Of a stretch of DNA of 11,393 bases, positions 4,031-11,121 are shown in pieces. This DNA comes from an uncultured Holophagaceae bacterium. Its GTDB lineage: Bacteria > Acidobacteriota > Holophagae > Holophagales > Holophagaceae. The position numbers and the translations under genes are program-made. Each line of letters begins with the position of its first letter. Position 1 is the first letter of the stretch. The DNA lies in NCBI GenBank assembly GCA_903890595.1, contig CAITBU010000144.1:1-11393 (forward strand), written 5' to 3'. The notes below the pieces were generated by a model. That model had not been told where the DNA came from and ran no database searches. It saw only the letters and a list, made by a program, of their open reading frames with translations.

Positions 4031-6489
4031 GCCTGCCCATCGACCCCCTCCTGCCGGCCCTCGTGGAGAGCCTGCGGACCCGCCCCAACCTGGTGCTGCA
4101 GGCGGATCCCGGTGCCGGCAAGACCACCCGGGTGCCCCCCGCCCTGCTGAGCTCCGGCCTGCTGGGCAAGGGCGAGTGCTGGGTGCTGGAGCCCCGGCGG
4201 CTGGCGGCCCGCCTGGCGGCTACGCGGGTGGCCGAGGAGCTGGGGGAGGCCCTGGGCCAGCGGGCGGGCTACGCCGTGCGCTTCGAGCAGAAGGTCTCCC
4301 GGGAGACGCGTCTGCGCTTCGTCACCGAGGGGCTGCTGCTGCGCCGCCTGCAGGGCGATCCCCTGCTCCAGGGCATCAGCGCCGTGGTGCTGGACGAGTT
4401 CCACGAGCGCCACCTGCACACGGACCTGGCCCTCACCCTGCTCCGCCGCCTGCAACAGACCGCCCGGCCGGACCTGCGCCTGGTGGTCATGTCCGCCACC
4501 CTGGACCCGGGTCCCGTGGCGGCTTACCTCGATGCCGCCGTCCTGCAGAGTGCCGGCCGCAGCTTCCCTGTGGACACGGCTTTCCAGCCCCGGCCGGACG
4601 ACCGGCCCCTGGAGGTCCAGGTGGCCGAGGCCCTGGAGTGCCTCTACGGCGAGGGCCTCCGGAACCACACCCTGGTGTTCCTGCCGGGCGCCGCCGAGAT
4701 CCGGGCCTGCCTCAAGGGCTGCGAGGCCGTGGCCCTGCGGCGGGGCCTCAGCCTGCGCCCCCTGCATGGGGACCTCTCCCCCGACGCCCAGGCCCAGGCA
4801 CTGGCGGCCAGCGACAGCCCCAAGGTCATCCTCAGCACCAACATCGCCGAGAGTTCCGTCACCCTGGACGCCATCGGGGCCGTGGTGGACTCGGGCCTGG
4901 GCCGGGAGGCCGCCCACTCGCCCTGGTCCGGCCTCTCCACGCTGCGGACCGTCCGCATCAGCCAGGCCCGCTGCATCCAGCGCACGGGCCGGGCGGGGCG
5001 GACCGGACCCGGCCGCTGCCTGCGCCTGTTCACCGAGGCCGAGTACGCCGCCCGGCCCGCCTTTGACACGCCGGAGCTGCAGCGGGCGGACTTGGCGGAG
5101 CCTCTCCTCTCCCTGCATGGCATGGGCATCGGGGATCCGGCCGGGCTGGCCTGGTTCGAGGTGCCCCCCGAGACCTCCCTGCAGGCGGCGGAAGCCCTGC
5201 TCGCCCGGCTGGGGGCCCTGATGAACGGCGGGCTGACCCCCATCGGCCGGCGCATGGCCGACCTGCCCCTGCACCCGCGCCTGGCCCGCCTGGCAGTGGC
5301 AGGTGCGGACCTGGGCATCCCCCAGCTGGCCCTGCGAGCGGCGGCCCTCCTGGAGACCGGCGGCTTGGCGGCCCGCCAGGGCCTGGACCGGGGGCCCGCC
5401 AAGCCCGGCCATGGGGCCGAGTCCGACCTGCTGCTGCGCCTGGACCAGTTCGAAGAAGCCGAAGCAGCGGGCTTCGGTGCTGGGGCCTGCCGGGCGGCGA
5501 GCCTGGATGTCGCCGCCCTCCAGCGGGCGCGGCGGGCCGTGCAGTCCCTGGCCCGTCTGCTGCCTTCTCCGGCGGAACCCCCGGACGCGGAGGTGCGCCT
5601 GCTCCAGGCCCTGCTGCGGGCCTATCCGGACCGGGTGGGACAGCTGTCTGCCAACGGCACCTGTGCCTTCGCTGGGGGCGGCGGTGCGAAGCTGGATCCC
5701 GGTAGCCGGGTGCGCCGCCCGGGCCTGATCCTGGCCCTGGAGGCCGAGGCCAGGAACCAGGGCACCGGAGGCCAGACGCTCATCCGGGTGGCCTCCCGCT
5801 GCGAAGGTGACTGGCTGCTGGAGGCCTTCCCGGAGCTGCTGGAAGCCGTGGACGAGCTGGCCTTCAACGCCGCTGCGGGGCGGGTGGAGCGCCGCTCGGA
5901 GATCCGCTACGAGGGTTTGAGCATTGACGTTAGCCGTGCCCCCGCAGATCCTGCGGATCCGCGCGTGGCGGGCCTGCTGGCGCAGGCCCTGAAGGGTCGG
6001 GCGCTGGATGAGGCACCTACCCGATATTTGGCTCGGCTGGCCTTCCTGCGAAAGCACCGGCCGGACCTGGACCTGCCCGAGGACCTCCTGGGCCCCCTGC
6101 TGGCGGGGGCCTGCGCCGGGCGCACCACCCTGCGGGAGGTCCAGGACGTGGACTGGCCGGCGGCCCTGCGCCAGGCCTTCCCCCAGGAGACCCTCCGCCT
6201 GCTGGATAGCTGGGCCCCCGAGACCATCCAGCTGCCCAAGGGTCGCCCCACCAAGGTCCACTACGAGGACGATCCCCCCTGGATCGCCTCCCGCCTCCAG
6301 GAGTTCTGGGGGCTGAAGAAGACGCCGAGCGTGGCGGGCGGCGCGGTGCCCCTGGTGCTGCACCTGCTGGCCCCCAACATGCGGGCCCTGCAGGTGACCA
6401 CGGACCTGGCCGGGTTCTGGCAGCGGGTCTACAAGGAGCTGAGGCCCGCCCTGTCCCGGCGCTATCCCAAGCACCACTGGCCCGAGTAG
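4021..6489 (+). CDS. hrpB: ATP-dependent RNA helicase HrpB (DEAH-box)
   Basis: The 822-residue protein matches HrpB in length and motif order. Walker A is DPGAGKTT (29-36), motif II is DEFH (125-128, HrpB has DEFH rather than DEAH), motif III SAT (158-160), motif V STNIAESSVTLD (272-283) and motif VI QRTGRAGR (320-327). The long helical and HrpB-specific C-terminal region runs to the end. HrpB is a cytoplasmic DExH helicase of the DEAH/RHA type; its physiological substrate is poorly defined and it is dispensable in E. coli. The start is taken as TTG 4021, which places SLPIDPLLPAL at the N-terminus as in other HrpB proteins; no ATG or GTG fits as well. It overlaps the end of the membrane protein gene by 10 bases, suggesting translational coupling. 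Confidence 0.95.
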   Translation: MRLSLPIDPLLPALVESLRTRPNLVLQADPGAGKTTRVPPALLSSGLLGKGECWVLEPRRLAARLAATRVAEELGEALGQRAGYAVRFEQKVSRETRLRFVTEGLLLRRLQGDPLLQGISAVVLDEFHERHLHTDLALTLLRRLQQTARPDLRLVVMSATLDPGPVAAYLDAAVLQSAGRSFPVDTAFQPRPDDRPLEVQVAEALECLYGEGLRNHTLVFLPGAAEIRACLKGCEAVALRRGLSLRPLHGDLSPDAQAQALAASDSPKVILSTNIAESSVTLDAIGAVVDSGLGREAAHSPWSGLSTLRTVRISQARCIQRTGRAGRTGPGRCLRLFTEAEYAARPAFDTPELQRADLAEPLLSLHGMGIGDPAGLAWFEVPPETSLQAAEALLARLGALMNGGLTPIGRRMADLPLHPRLARLAVAGADLGIPQLALRAAALLETGGLAARQGLDRGPAKPGHGAESDLLLRLDQFEEAEAAGFGAGACRAASLDVAALQRARRAVQSLARLLPSPAEPPDAEVRLLQALLRAYPDRVGQLSANGTCAFAGGGGAKLDPGSRVRRPGLILALEAEARNQGTGGQTLIRVASRCEGDWLLEAFPELLEAVDELAFNAAAGRVERRSEIRYEGLSIDVSRAPADPADPRVAGLLAQALKGRALDEAPTRYLARLAFLRKHRPDLDLPEDLLGPLLAGACAGRTTLREVQDVDWPAALRQAFPQETLRLLDSWAPETIQLPKGRPTKVHYEDDPPWIASRLQEFWGLKKTPSVAGGAVPLVLHLLAPNMRALQVTTDLAGFWQRVYKELRPALSRRYPKHHWPE

Positions 6490-6504
6490 CCGGTCCCCCT
6501 GCGC

Positions 6505-6510
6505 TACCCT
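6505..6510 (+). promoter_or_regulatory. Candidate TAnnnT -10 box for the acetyltransferase-acpS pair
   Basis: TACCCT is followed by exactly GGAGGG and ATG 6517, the same architecture as at 3020-3034. It lies in the 27-base gap after hrpB, so it could give the downstream pair its own start independent of the helicase. No -35 match is visible. Confidence 0.35.
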
Positions 6511-6516
6511 GGAGGG

Positions 6517-7002
6517 ATGCTCACCTTCCGTCCCATCCGACCCGAGGACGATGCGGCCATGGCCGCCGTCATCCGGGCCGTGATGCCGGAGTTCGGCGCC
6601 GATGGTCCCGGCTTTGCCCTCCATGACCCAGAGGTGGACCACATGAGCACAGCCTATTGCGGACCCGGTGCGGCCTACTTCGTGGTGGTCGAGGCCACCG
6701 GGCAGGTGGTGGGCGGGGCCGGGGTGGCCCCCCTGGAGGGTGGTGAGCCTGGCGTCTGTGAGCTGCGCAAGATGTACTTCCTCCCGGTGGCCCGGGGCCA
6801 GGGCATGGGCGAGGCCCTCCTGCGCCACTGCCTGACCGTGGCCCGGGACCTGGGCCACCACACCTGCTACCTGGAGACCCTCTCCGGCATGGACCAGGCC
6901 ATCGGACTCTATCGGAAGCTGGGCTTCCAGGCCCTCTGCGCCCCCCAGGGCCGCACCGGCCACGGCGGCTGCGACCAGTGGTTCGCCCGGGAGCTCACAT
7001 GA
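6517..7002 (+). CDS. GNAT family N-acetyltransferase
   Basis: This 161-residue protein is a single GNAT domain. The N-terminus FRPIRPEDDAAMAAVIR is the usual first strand and helix. Motif A is LRKMYFLPVARGQGMGEALL, with the acetyl-CoA pyrophosphate loop R93-G-Q-G-M-G98, and motif B ends in GLYRKLGFQ (130-138). It transfers an acetyl group from acetyl-CoA to an amine; the acceptor (small molecule, peptide or protein N-terminus) cannot be deduced. It sits 27 bases after hrpB and its stop overlaps the acpS start (ATGA). The position next to acpS is not enough to infer a role in ribosomal protein modification or lipid synthesis. The family is certain and the substrate unknown. Confidence 0.9.
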   Translation: MLTFRPIRPEDDAAMAAVIRAVMPEFGADGPGFALHDPEVDHMSTAYCGPGAAYFVVVEATGQVVGGAGVAPLEGGEPGVCELRKMYFLPVARGQGMGEALLRHCLTVARDLGHHTCYLETLSGMDQAIGLYRKLGFQALCAPQGRTGHGGCDQWFARELT

Positions 7003-7367
7003 TCATTGGCCTCGGTACGGATATCTGTCCCCCCAGCCGCTGGCGCCACATGGTCGAGCGGTTCGGGGCGGAAAAAGCGGCGGGCCGGATCCTTCACCCC
7101 GAGGAGGCCGCCTACCTGCTGGCCGGCAACCGGAACCGCCTCCCGGAGCGCCTGGCTGGGCGCTGGGCGCTCCGGGAGGCCTTCGGCAAGGCCCTGGGCA
7201 CCGGGCTGGATGGCTGGTCCTGGAAGGAGCTTCGCTTCGTAAACGGCCGCCTCTGGGCCGTGGGGGAGCTGACCGGCCTGCTGGCAGCCCGGGACATCCG
7301 CACCCTACATGGCAGCGTCAGCCACGACGGGGACCTGGCTCTGGCCGTGGTCATCCTGGAGCGGTAA
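6999..7367 (+). CDS. acpS: Holo-[acyl-carrier-protein] synthase AcpS
   Basis: AcpS moves the 4'-phosphopantetheine arm from coenzyme A to a serine of acyl carrier protein, activating it for fatty acid synthesis in the cytoplasm. The 122-residue length is typical. IIGLGTDI (2-9) carries the metal-binding Asp D8; WALREAFGKALGTG (56-69) has the second metal ligand E60 and the conserved K64; and HGSVSHDGDLALAVVILE closes the protein. The usual R/I-rich segment after GTDI is replaced by CPPSRW, a mild departure. ATG 6999 is chosen over the GTG at 6978 because AcpS proteins begin directly with this first strand, because it makes a 4-base ATGA overlap with the acetyltransferase stop, and because GGGAG lies five bases upstream. 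Confidence 0.93.
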   Translation: MIIGLGTDICPPSRWRHMVERFGAEKAAGRILHPEEAAYLLAGNRNRLPERLAGRWALREAFGKALGTGLDGWSWKELRFVNGRLWAVGELTGLLAARDIRTLHGSVSHDGDLALAVVILER

Positions 7368-7400
7368 GGGGCGGGAACTAAAGGAGCACCCCACCGGGCC

Positions 7401-7430
7401 GATCCAGCGGGTAGGACGACCCGATGGATC
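7401..7430 (+). promoter_or_regulatory. Hairpin enclosing the cheR ribosome binding site and start codon
   Basis: Outer arms GATCC (7401-7405) and GGATC (7426-7430) and inner arms CGGGT (7408-7412) and ACCCG (7419-7423) are both exact complements, separated by a 2x2 internal loop. The apical loop AGGACG (7413-7418) exposes the Shine-Dalgarno AGGA, while the A and T of ATG 7424 lie in the internal loop and its G is paired. It could limit translation of cheR, or be a DNA-level palindrome. Confidence 0.4.
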
Positions 7431-8281
7431 CCCTCCAGGCCAGACAACAGATGACCCTTCCCGAATTCCGGAGTCTCCGGGACTTTATCTATGCCAAGTC
7501 GGGCATCTTTTTCAGCGAGTCCAAGCAGTACTTCCTGGAGAACCGCCTGAGCAAGCGGACCACGGATCTCAAGCTGCGGAGCTACGCCGACTACCTGGCC
7601 CTGTTGCAGGGCAGCGAAGGCCCGGCGGAGCTCAAGCGCCTCTTCGTGGAGATCACCACCAACGAGACCAGCTTCTGGCGCAACCCGCCCCAGATCGAGG
7701 CCTTTCAAAACATCGTCCTGGCCGATGCGGCCCGGCAGGCCCGGGAGCGGGGTCAGACCCGGCTGCGGATCTGGTCGGCGGCCTGCTCCAGCGGGGAAGA
7801 GCCCTACACCCTGGCCATGATCTGCCAGGAGGTCAAGGACACCCTCCTGCGGGGCCTGACGGTGGAGATCCTGGGGACCGACATCAGCGAGAAGGTCCTC
7901 GCCCAGGCCCAGGAGGGTAGCTACAACAGCTACACCCTCCGGAACCTGACGCCGGAGCAGGTGCAGCGCCACTTCACCCCCCAGACCAAGGACCTCTTTC
8001 AGATCCGCCCCGAGGTCCAGCGGCTCACCAGCCTGCGGAACTTCAACCTGGTGGACTATGCCGGCTACCGCCAGCTGGGCTTCTTTGACGTGATCTTCTG
8101 CCGCAATGTCCTGATCTATTTCGACGAGGCCGTGAAGGGCAAGGTCCTGAAGGAGTTCCACGCCCAGCTGCATCCCGGCGGCTTCCTGCTGGTGGGCCAC
8201 AGCGAGAGCATCCACTCCTTCAACACCGGCTTCGAGCTGCTGCATTTCAGCAAGGCCATGGGTTATCGCAAGCGCAGTTGA
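7424..8281 (+). CDS. cheR: Chemotaxis protein methyltransferase CheR
   Basis: CheR uses S-adenosylmethionine to methylate glutamates on chemoreceptors and sets their adaptation state. The 285-residue protein has the helical CheR N-terminal domain (about 12-65, FRSLRDFIYAKSGIFFSESK and onward), the conserved ITTNETSFWRNP stretch, SAM motif I RIWSAACSSGEEP (115-127), then EILGTDIS, FCRNVLIYFD (225-234) and GHSES near the end. No tetratricopeptide extension is present, so it is a minimal CheR. ATG 7424 is preceded by AGGA seven bases upstream. A later in-frame ATG at codon 10 has no ribosome binding site. It is separated by 56 bases from acpS and begins a block in which HDOD genes and cheB follow with gaps of 0-17 bases. 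Confidence 0.96.
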   Translation: MDPLQARQQMTLPEFRSLRDFIYAKSGIFFSESKQYFLENRLSKRTTDLKLRSYADYLALLQGSEGPAELKRLFVEITTNETSFWRNPPQIEAFQNIVLADAARQARERGQTRLRIWSAACSSGEEPYTLAMICQEVKDTLLRGLTVEILGTDISEKVLAQAQEGSYNSYTLRNLTPEQVQRHFTPQTKDLFQIRPEVQRLTSLRNFNLVDYAGYRQLGFFDVIFCRNVLIYFDEAVKGKVLKEFHAQLHPGGFLLVGHSESIHSFNTGFELLHFSKAMGYRKRS

Positions 8282-8287
8282 GTGCGC

Positions 8288-8292
8288 AGGAG
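8288..8292 (+). promoter_or_regulatory. Ribosome binding site fixing the start of the first HDOD gene
   Basis: AGGAG, six bases before ATG 8299. It argues for this ATG over the in-frame TTG at 8278, which overlaps the cheR stop and has no such site. Confidence 0.7.
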
Positions 8293-8298
8293 CCAGTC

Positions 8299-9147
8299 AT
8301 GCCCATCACACCCCAAGAACTGATTGCGAACCTCGGCGACCTGCCGCCCCTGCCCCAGGTGGCCTCTCAGGTGCTGCGCGTCTCTGCCGACCCCGATGCC
8401 ACGGCGGAGGACCTGCGGAAGGTCATCTCCATGGACCAGGCCCTCACCAGCCAGATCCTGAAGATCTCCAACTCCGCCATGTTCGGCATGATGCGCGAGG
8501 TCACCACCCTGACCCAGGCGATCATGGCCCTCGGCTTCAGCACCATCAAGAGCGTGGTCATCGCCAGCTCCGCCAAGAACCTCTACCACCGGGGGGCGGT
8601 GGGCCTGGAAGAGCGCCTGATCTGGGAGCACGCCCTGGTGTCGGCTCTGGCCAGCCGGGCCTTTGCCCGCAGCCTCCGCTTCCCGCGGGTGGAAGAGGCC
8701 TTTATCGGTGGCCTCCTGCATGACATCGGGAAGTCCGTCATGGGCGTGAAGTTCCCCGAACGCTATGGGGCCCTGCTGCGCACGGTCTACAACGAGCAAG
8801 GCACCAGCCTGGATCTGGAGCTGGAGACTTTTGGCTTCGACCACACCATGGTGGGCGAGGCCCTGGTGAGCCGGTGGAACCTGGCCCCCGGGCTGCAGGC
8901 AGCGGTGCGGTGGCACCATGATCCTTCGGAGGCCCCGGATGGCCTGCGGGAGCTCCCTGCCATCGTCGCCCTAGGCAATCAGCTGGCCCTCGAGGAGAAG
9001 GTCGGGATCGGGGATCCCTCGCACCTCCAGGGAGCCACGACCCAGGCAATGGCGATTCTCCGGTTGAGCGAGGAGGCCCTCGCGGACTTCAAGGAAGGCA
9101 TCCGGGACGCCATCGAGCAGGACAAATCGATGATTGCGGAATTCTAG
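8299..9147 (+). CDS. HDOD domain signalling protein (first of two)
   Basis: The 282-residue protein is almost entirely one HDOD domain. It opens with LPPLPQVASQVLRVSADPDAT, followed by the helical ISMDQALTSQILKISNSAMFG block and ALGFSTIKSV. The HD-superfamily residues are all present: H111 in WEHA, H141-D142 in LLHDIGK, the FDHTMVGEAL block and WHHDP. HDOD proteins are HD-related regulators found in chemotaxis, motility and two-component signalling; most have no demonstrated enzyme activity, and any activity here is open. No receiver, EAL or GGDEF domain is attached, so it would act as a free-standing protein. It lies 17 bases after cheR and ends in TAG directly followed by the ATG of a second HDOD gene, so the three are surely cotranscribed. 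Confidence 0.92.
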   Translation: MPITPQELIANLGDLPPLPQVASQVLRVSADPDATAEDLRKVISMDQALTSQILKISNSAMFGMMREVTTLTQAIMALGFSTIKSVVIASSAKNLYHRGAVGLEERLIWEHALVSALASRAFARSLRFPRVEEAFIGGLLHDIGKSVMGVKFPERYGALLRTVYNEQGTSLDLELETFGFDHTMVGEALVSRWNLAPGLQAAVRWHHDPSEAPDGLRELPAIVALGNQLALEEKVGIGDPSHLQGATTQAMAILRLSEEALADFKEGIRDAIEQDKSMIAEF

Positions 9148-10011
9148 ATGATCACCCGGGAGCAGTTCAGCGCACGCCTGAAGGCCAAGAGCCTTCCGAG
9201 CCTCCCCCTCACGGTGGTGGCCCTGGGCCAGGCTGTCCAGGACGAGCGCTGCACCGTGGACCGCATCCTGGCCATCCTGTCGAAGGACCCTCCTCTCTCT
9301 GCCACCCTCCTGCGCCTGGCCAACTCCGCCATGTACGCCGGGGAAGGGTCTGTCCTCGACCTGCGCAAAGCGATCCTCCGCCTCGGCTTTGACGCTGTGG
9401 CCATCCTGGGCACAGGCGCTGCCGTTGTCCGCACCTTCCGGGATGGTGCCCACCTGGACGCCCTCCGCCTGTGGCAACACAGCGTGGCTGTCGGCCTGAC
9501 GGCCAAGGGCATCTGCACCCTGGCGCGGCGCCGTGGGCAGGCCGAGTCCGCCTTCCTGGCTGGCCTGCTCCATGACATCGGCAAGATCGCCCTCGACACC
9601 TGCTTCCCAGATGCCTATGCCGAGGTGGTGCAGAAGGTGGCGGGCGGTGCACACTACCTGGACGCAGAGCGGGAGGTCCTGGGCCTCGATCACCCGGAAG
9701 CCGGGGCCCTGCTGGCCGCCAACTGGTCCTTCCCCCAGCCCATCGTCGATGTCATCCGGGATCACCACGAGCCCAAGGCGGGGGAGTTCCTCCCTAGCCT
9801 GGTGTACCTCTCCGATCTCCTGGTGCGGACCCGGGTCCCCATGGGTCCCGCGGACCAGCGCCTCATGGTCGCCCTGGGCGACACCCCGGCCTTCCACTCC
9901 GTCATGGCAGGGGCCCTGGAAAAGGACCTCGACATCGAGCGCCTGACCTTCTCCATCGACGACGAAGTGGATCATGCCCTGGCCTTCGTCGAAGTGGCCT
10001 TCCAGAGCTAG
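9148..10011 (+). CDS. HDOD domain signalling protein (second of two)
   Basis: This 287-residue protein is a paralogue of the preceding HDOD gene. It has the same layout: LPSLPLTVVALGQAV, LSKDPPLSATLLRLANSAMY, RLGFDAVAIL, H111 in LWQHSV, H142-D143 in LLHDIGK, LDHPEAGALLAANW and DHHEP. First His and HD pair fall at almost the same residue numbers as in the first copy, so an old tandem duplication is likely, but outside these blocks the two have diverged widely. The role is inferred as signalling; partner and ligand are unknown. Its ATG follows the previous stop with no gap and there is no clear ribosome binding site, pointing to translational coupling. It ends 9 bases before cheB. Confidence 0.92.
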   Translation: MITREQFSARLKAKSLPSLPLTVVALGQAVQDERCTVDRILAILSKDPPLSATLLRLANSAMYAGEGSVLDLRKAILRLGFDAVAILGTGAAVVRTFRDGAHLDALRLWQHSVAVGLTAKGICTLARRRGQAESAFLAGLLHDIGKIALDTCFPDAYAEVVQKVAGGAHYLDAEREVLGLDHPEAGALLAANWSFPQPIVDVIRDHHEPKAGEFLPSLVYLSDLLVRTRVPMGPADQRLMVALGDTPAFHSVMAGALEKDLDIERLTFSIDDEVDHALAFVEVAFQS

Positions 10012-10020
10012 GGGGATGCG

Positions 10021-11121
10021 ATGACGATCCGGATCCTGGTGGTCGACGACAGCCCCTTCATGCGGAAGTCCCTGCAGAAGATGCTGGAGGAGGCTCCGGA
10101 CCTGCGGGTGGTGGCCACAGCCCGGGATGGGCAGGACGCCCTGGAAAAGATCCAGGAGTTCCAGCCTGACATCGTGACCCTCGACATCGAGATGCCTCGG
10201 ATGGACGGCCTCACCTGCCTGAAGCGCATCATGGCCGAGTTTCCCCGCCCCGTACTGATGGTCTCCAGCCTGACCCAGGAGGGCGCCCAGGCGACCCTGG
10301 ATGCCCTGTCCTTCGGGGCCCTGGACTTCATCCCCAAGGAAAACAGCTTCGCCAGCCTGAGCATCCTCCAGATCCAGCAGGACCTGCAGGAGAAGGTCCG
10401 GAGGCTGGCCGCCAGCCCCCGGTTCCGCCGCACGCCTGCCGCCCCGGCGACCCCGGCGATCCTGCCGGCACCCACCCAGCACCACCTGACACCGCACCCG
10501 GCACCGAGGCAGGCGGCCCCCCTTGGGGCGGGCCTGCCTGCCAGCCCTCAGGCTGACCTCCTCCTTCTGGGCAGCTCCACGGGCGGCCCCAAGGCCCTCC
10601 AGGACATCCTGCCGCTGCTGCCCGCCAGCCTTCCCGTCCCCTGCCTCATCGTCCAGCACATGCCCAGCACCTTCACCAAGCCCTTTGCGGACCGCCTGGA
10701 TGGCCTCTGCAAGGTCCACGTCAAAGAAGCGGAGCAGGGTGAACCCCTGAAGGCCGGCACGGTCTACATCGCTCCGGGGGGCGTCCACCTGACCTGGGCC
10801 AACCGGGGTCCCCTGGGCTGCATCGAGCTGGGGCCGGAGCCGGTGTCCTCTCTGCACCGGCCCAGCGTGGACGTGCTGTTCCTCAGCGTGGCCGAGCGCT
10901 TCCGGGGCCAGGTGCTGGCCGGGATCCTCACGGGGATGGGCTCGGATGGCGCCAAGGGCATGGAGCAGCTGAAGTTCCGAGGCGCCCACACCCTGGCGGA
11001 AGCCGAGGAGACCTGCGTGGTCTACGGCATGCCCCGGGCAGCGGCGGAGCGCAAGTGCGTGGACCTGGTGGCTCCCCTCGGAGACATCCCGGGGCACCTC
11101 TGTCGGCACTTCCGGATCTGA
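10021..11121 (+). CDS. cheB: Chemotaxis response regulator / protein-glutamate methylesterase CheB
   Basis: CheB removes methyl groups from chemoreceptors and deamidates glutamines, counteracting CheR. The 366-residue protein has both domains. The receiver (about 3-122) shows the acidic pair D9-D10, the phosphoacceptor D55 in TLDIEMPRMDG and the later lysine K116 (FIPKE). A Pro/Ala/His-rich linker of about 45 residues follows (130-176), longer and less ordered than in E. coli. The esterase domain has all three catalytic residues: S186 in GSSTGGP, H213 in QHMP and D309 in GMGSDGA. It is therefore probably active and controlled by phosphorylation from a CheA encoded elsewhere. ATG 10021 has a GGGGG ribosome binding site five bases upstream. 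The stop overlaps the next ATG by one base (TGATG). Confidence 0.96.
   Translation: MTIRILVVDDSPFMRKSLQKMLEEAPDLRVVATARDGQDALEKIQEFQPDIVTLDIEMPRMDGLTCLKRIMAEFPRPVLMVSSLTQEGAQATLDALSFGALDFIPKENSFASLSILQIQQDLQEKVRRLAASPRFRRTPAAPATPAILPAPTQHHLTPHPAPRQAAPLGAGLPASPQADLLLLGSSTGGPKALQDILPLLPASLPVPCLIVQHMPSTFTKPFADRLDGLCKVHVKEAEQGEPLKAGTVYIAPGGVHLTWANRGPLGCIELGPEPVSSLHRPSVDVLFLSVAERFRGQVLAGILTGMGSDGAKGMEQLKFRGAHTLAEAEETCVVYGMPRAAAERKCVDLVAPLGDIPGHLCRHFRI

Noticed and set aside
3853..6963. A 1036-codon open frame on the minus strand across hrpB and the acetyltransferase gene
   Set aside because: Its product is a monotonous Gly/Gln/His/Leu-rich string without any domain. It mirrors the codon bias of the plus-strand genes, both of which have full motif sets.
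6978..6998. GTG start for acpS inside the acetyltransferase gene
   Set aside because: AcpS begins directly with MxxGLGTDI; ATG 6999 gives that and forms the common ATGA overlap with GGGAG upstream.
8278..8298. TTG start for the first HDOD gene overlapping the cheR stop
   Set aside because: ATG 8299 has AGGAG at ideal spacing and puts the HDOD domain at the usual distance from the N-terminus.
8971..11109. A 712-codon open frame on the minus strand opposite the second HDOD gene and cheB
   Set aside because: Same antisense artefact of high third-position GC: low-complexity product and no motif, while the plus strand has intact catalytic residues.
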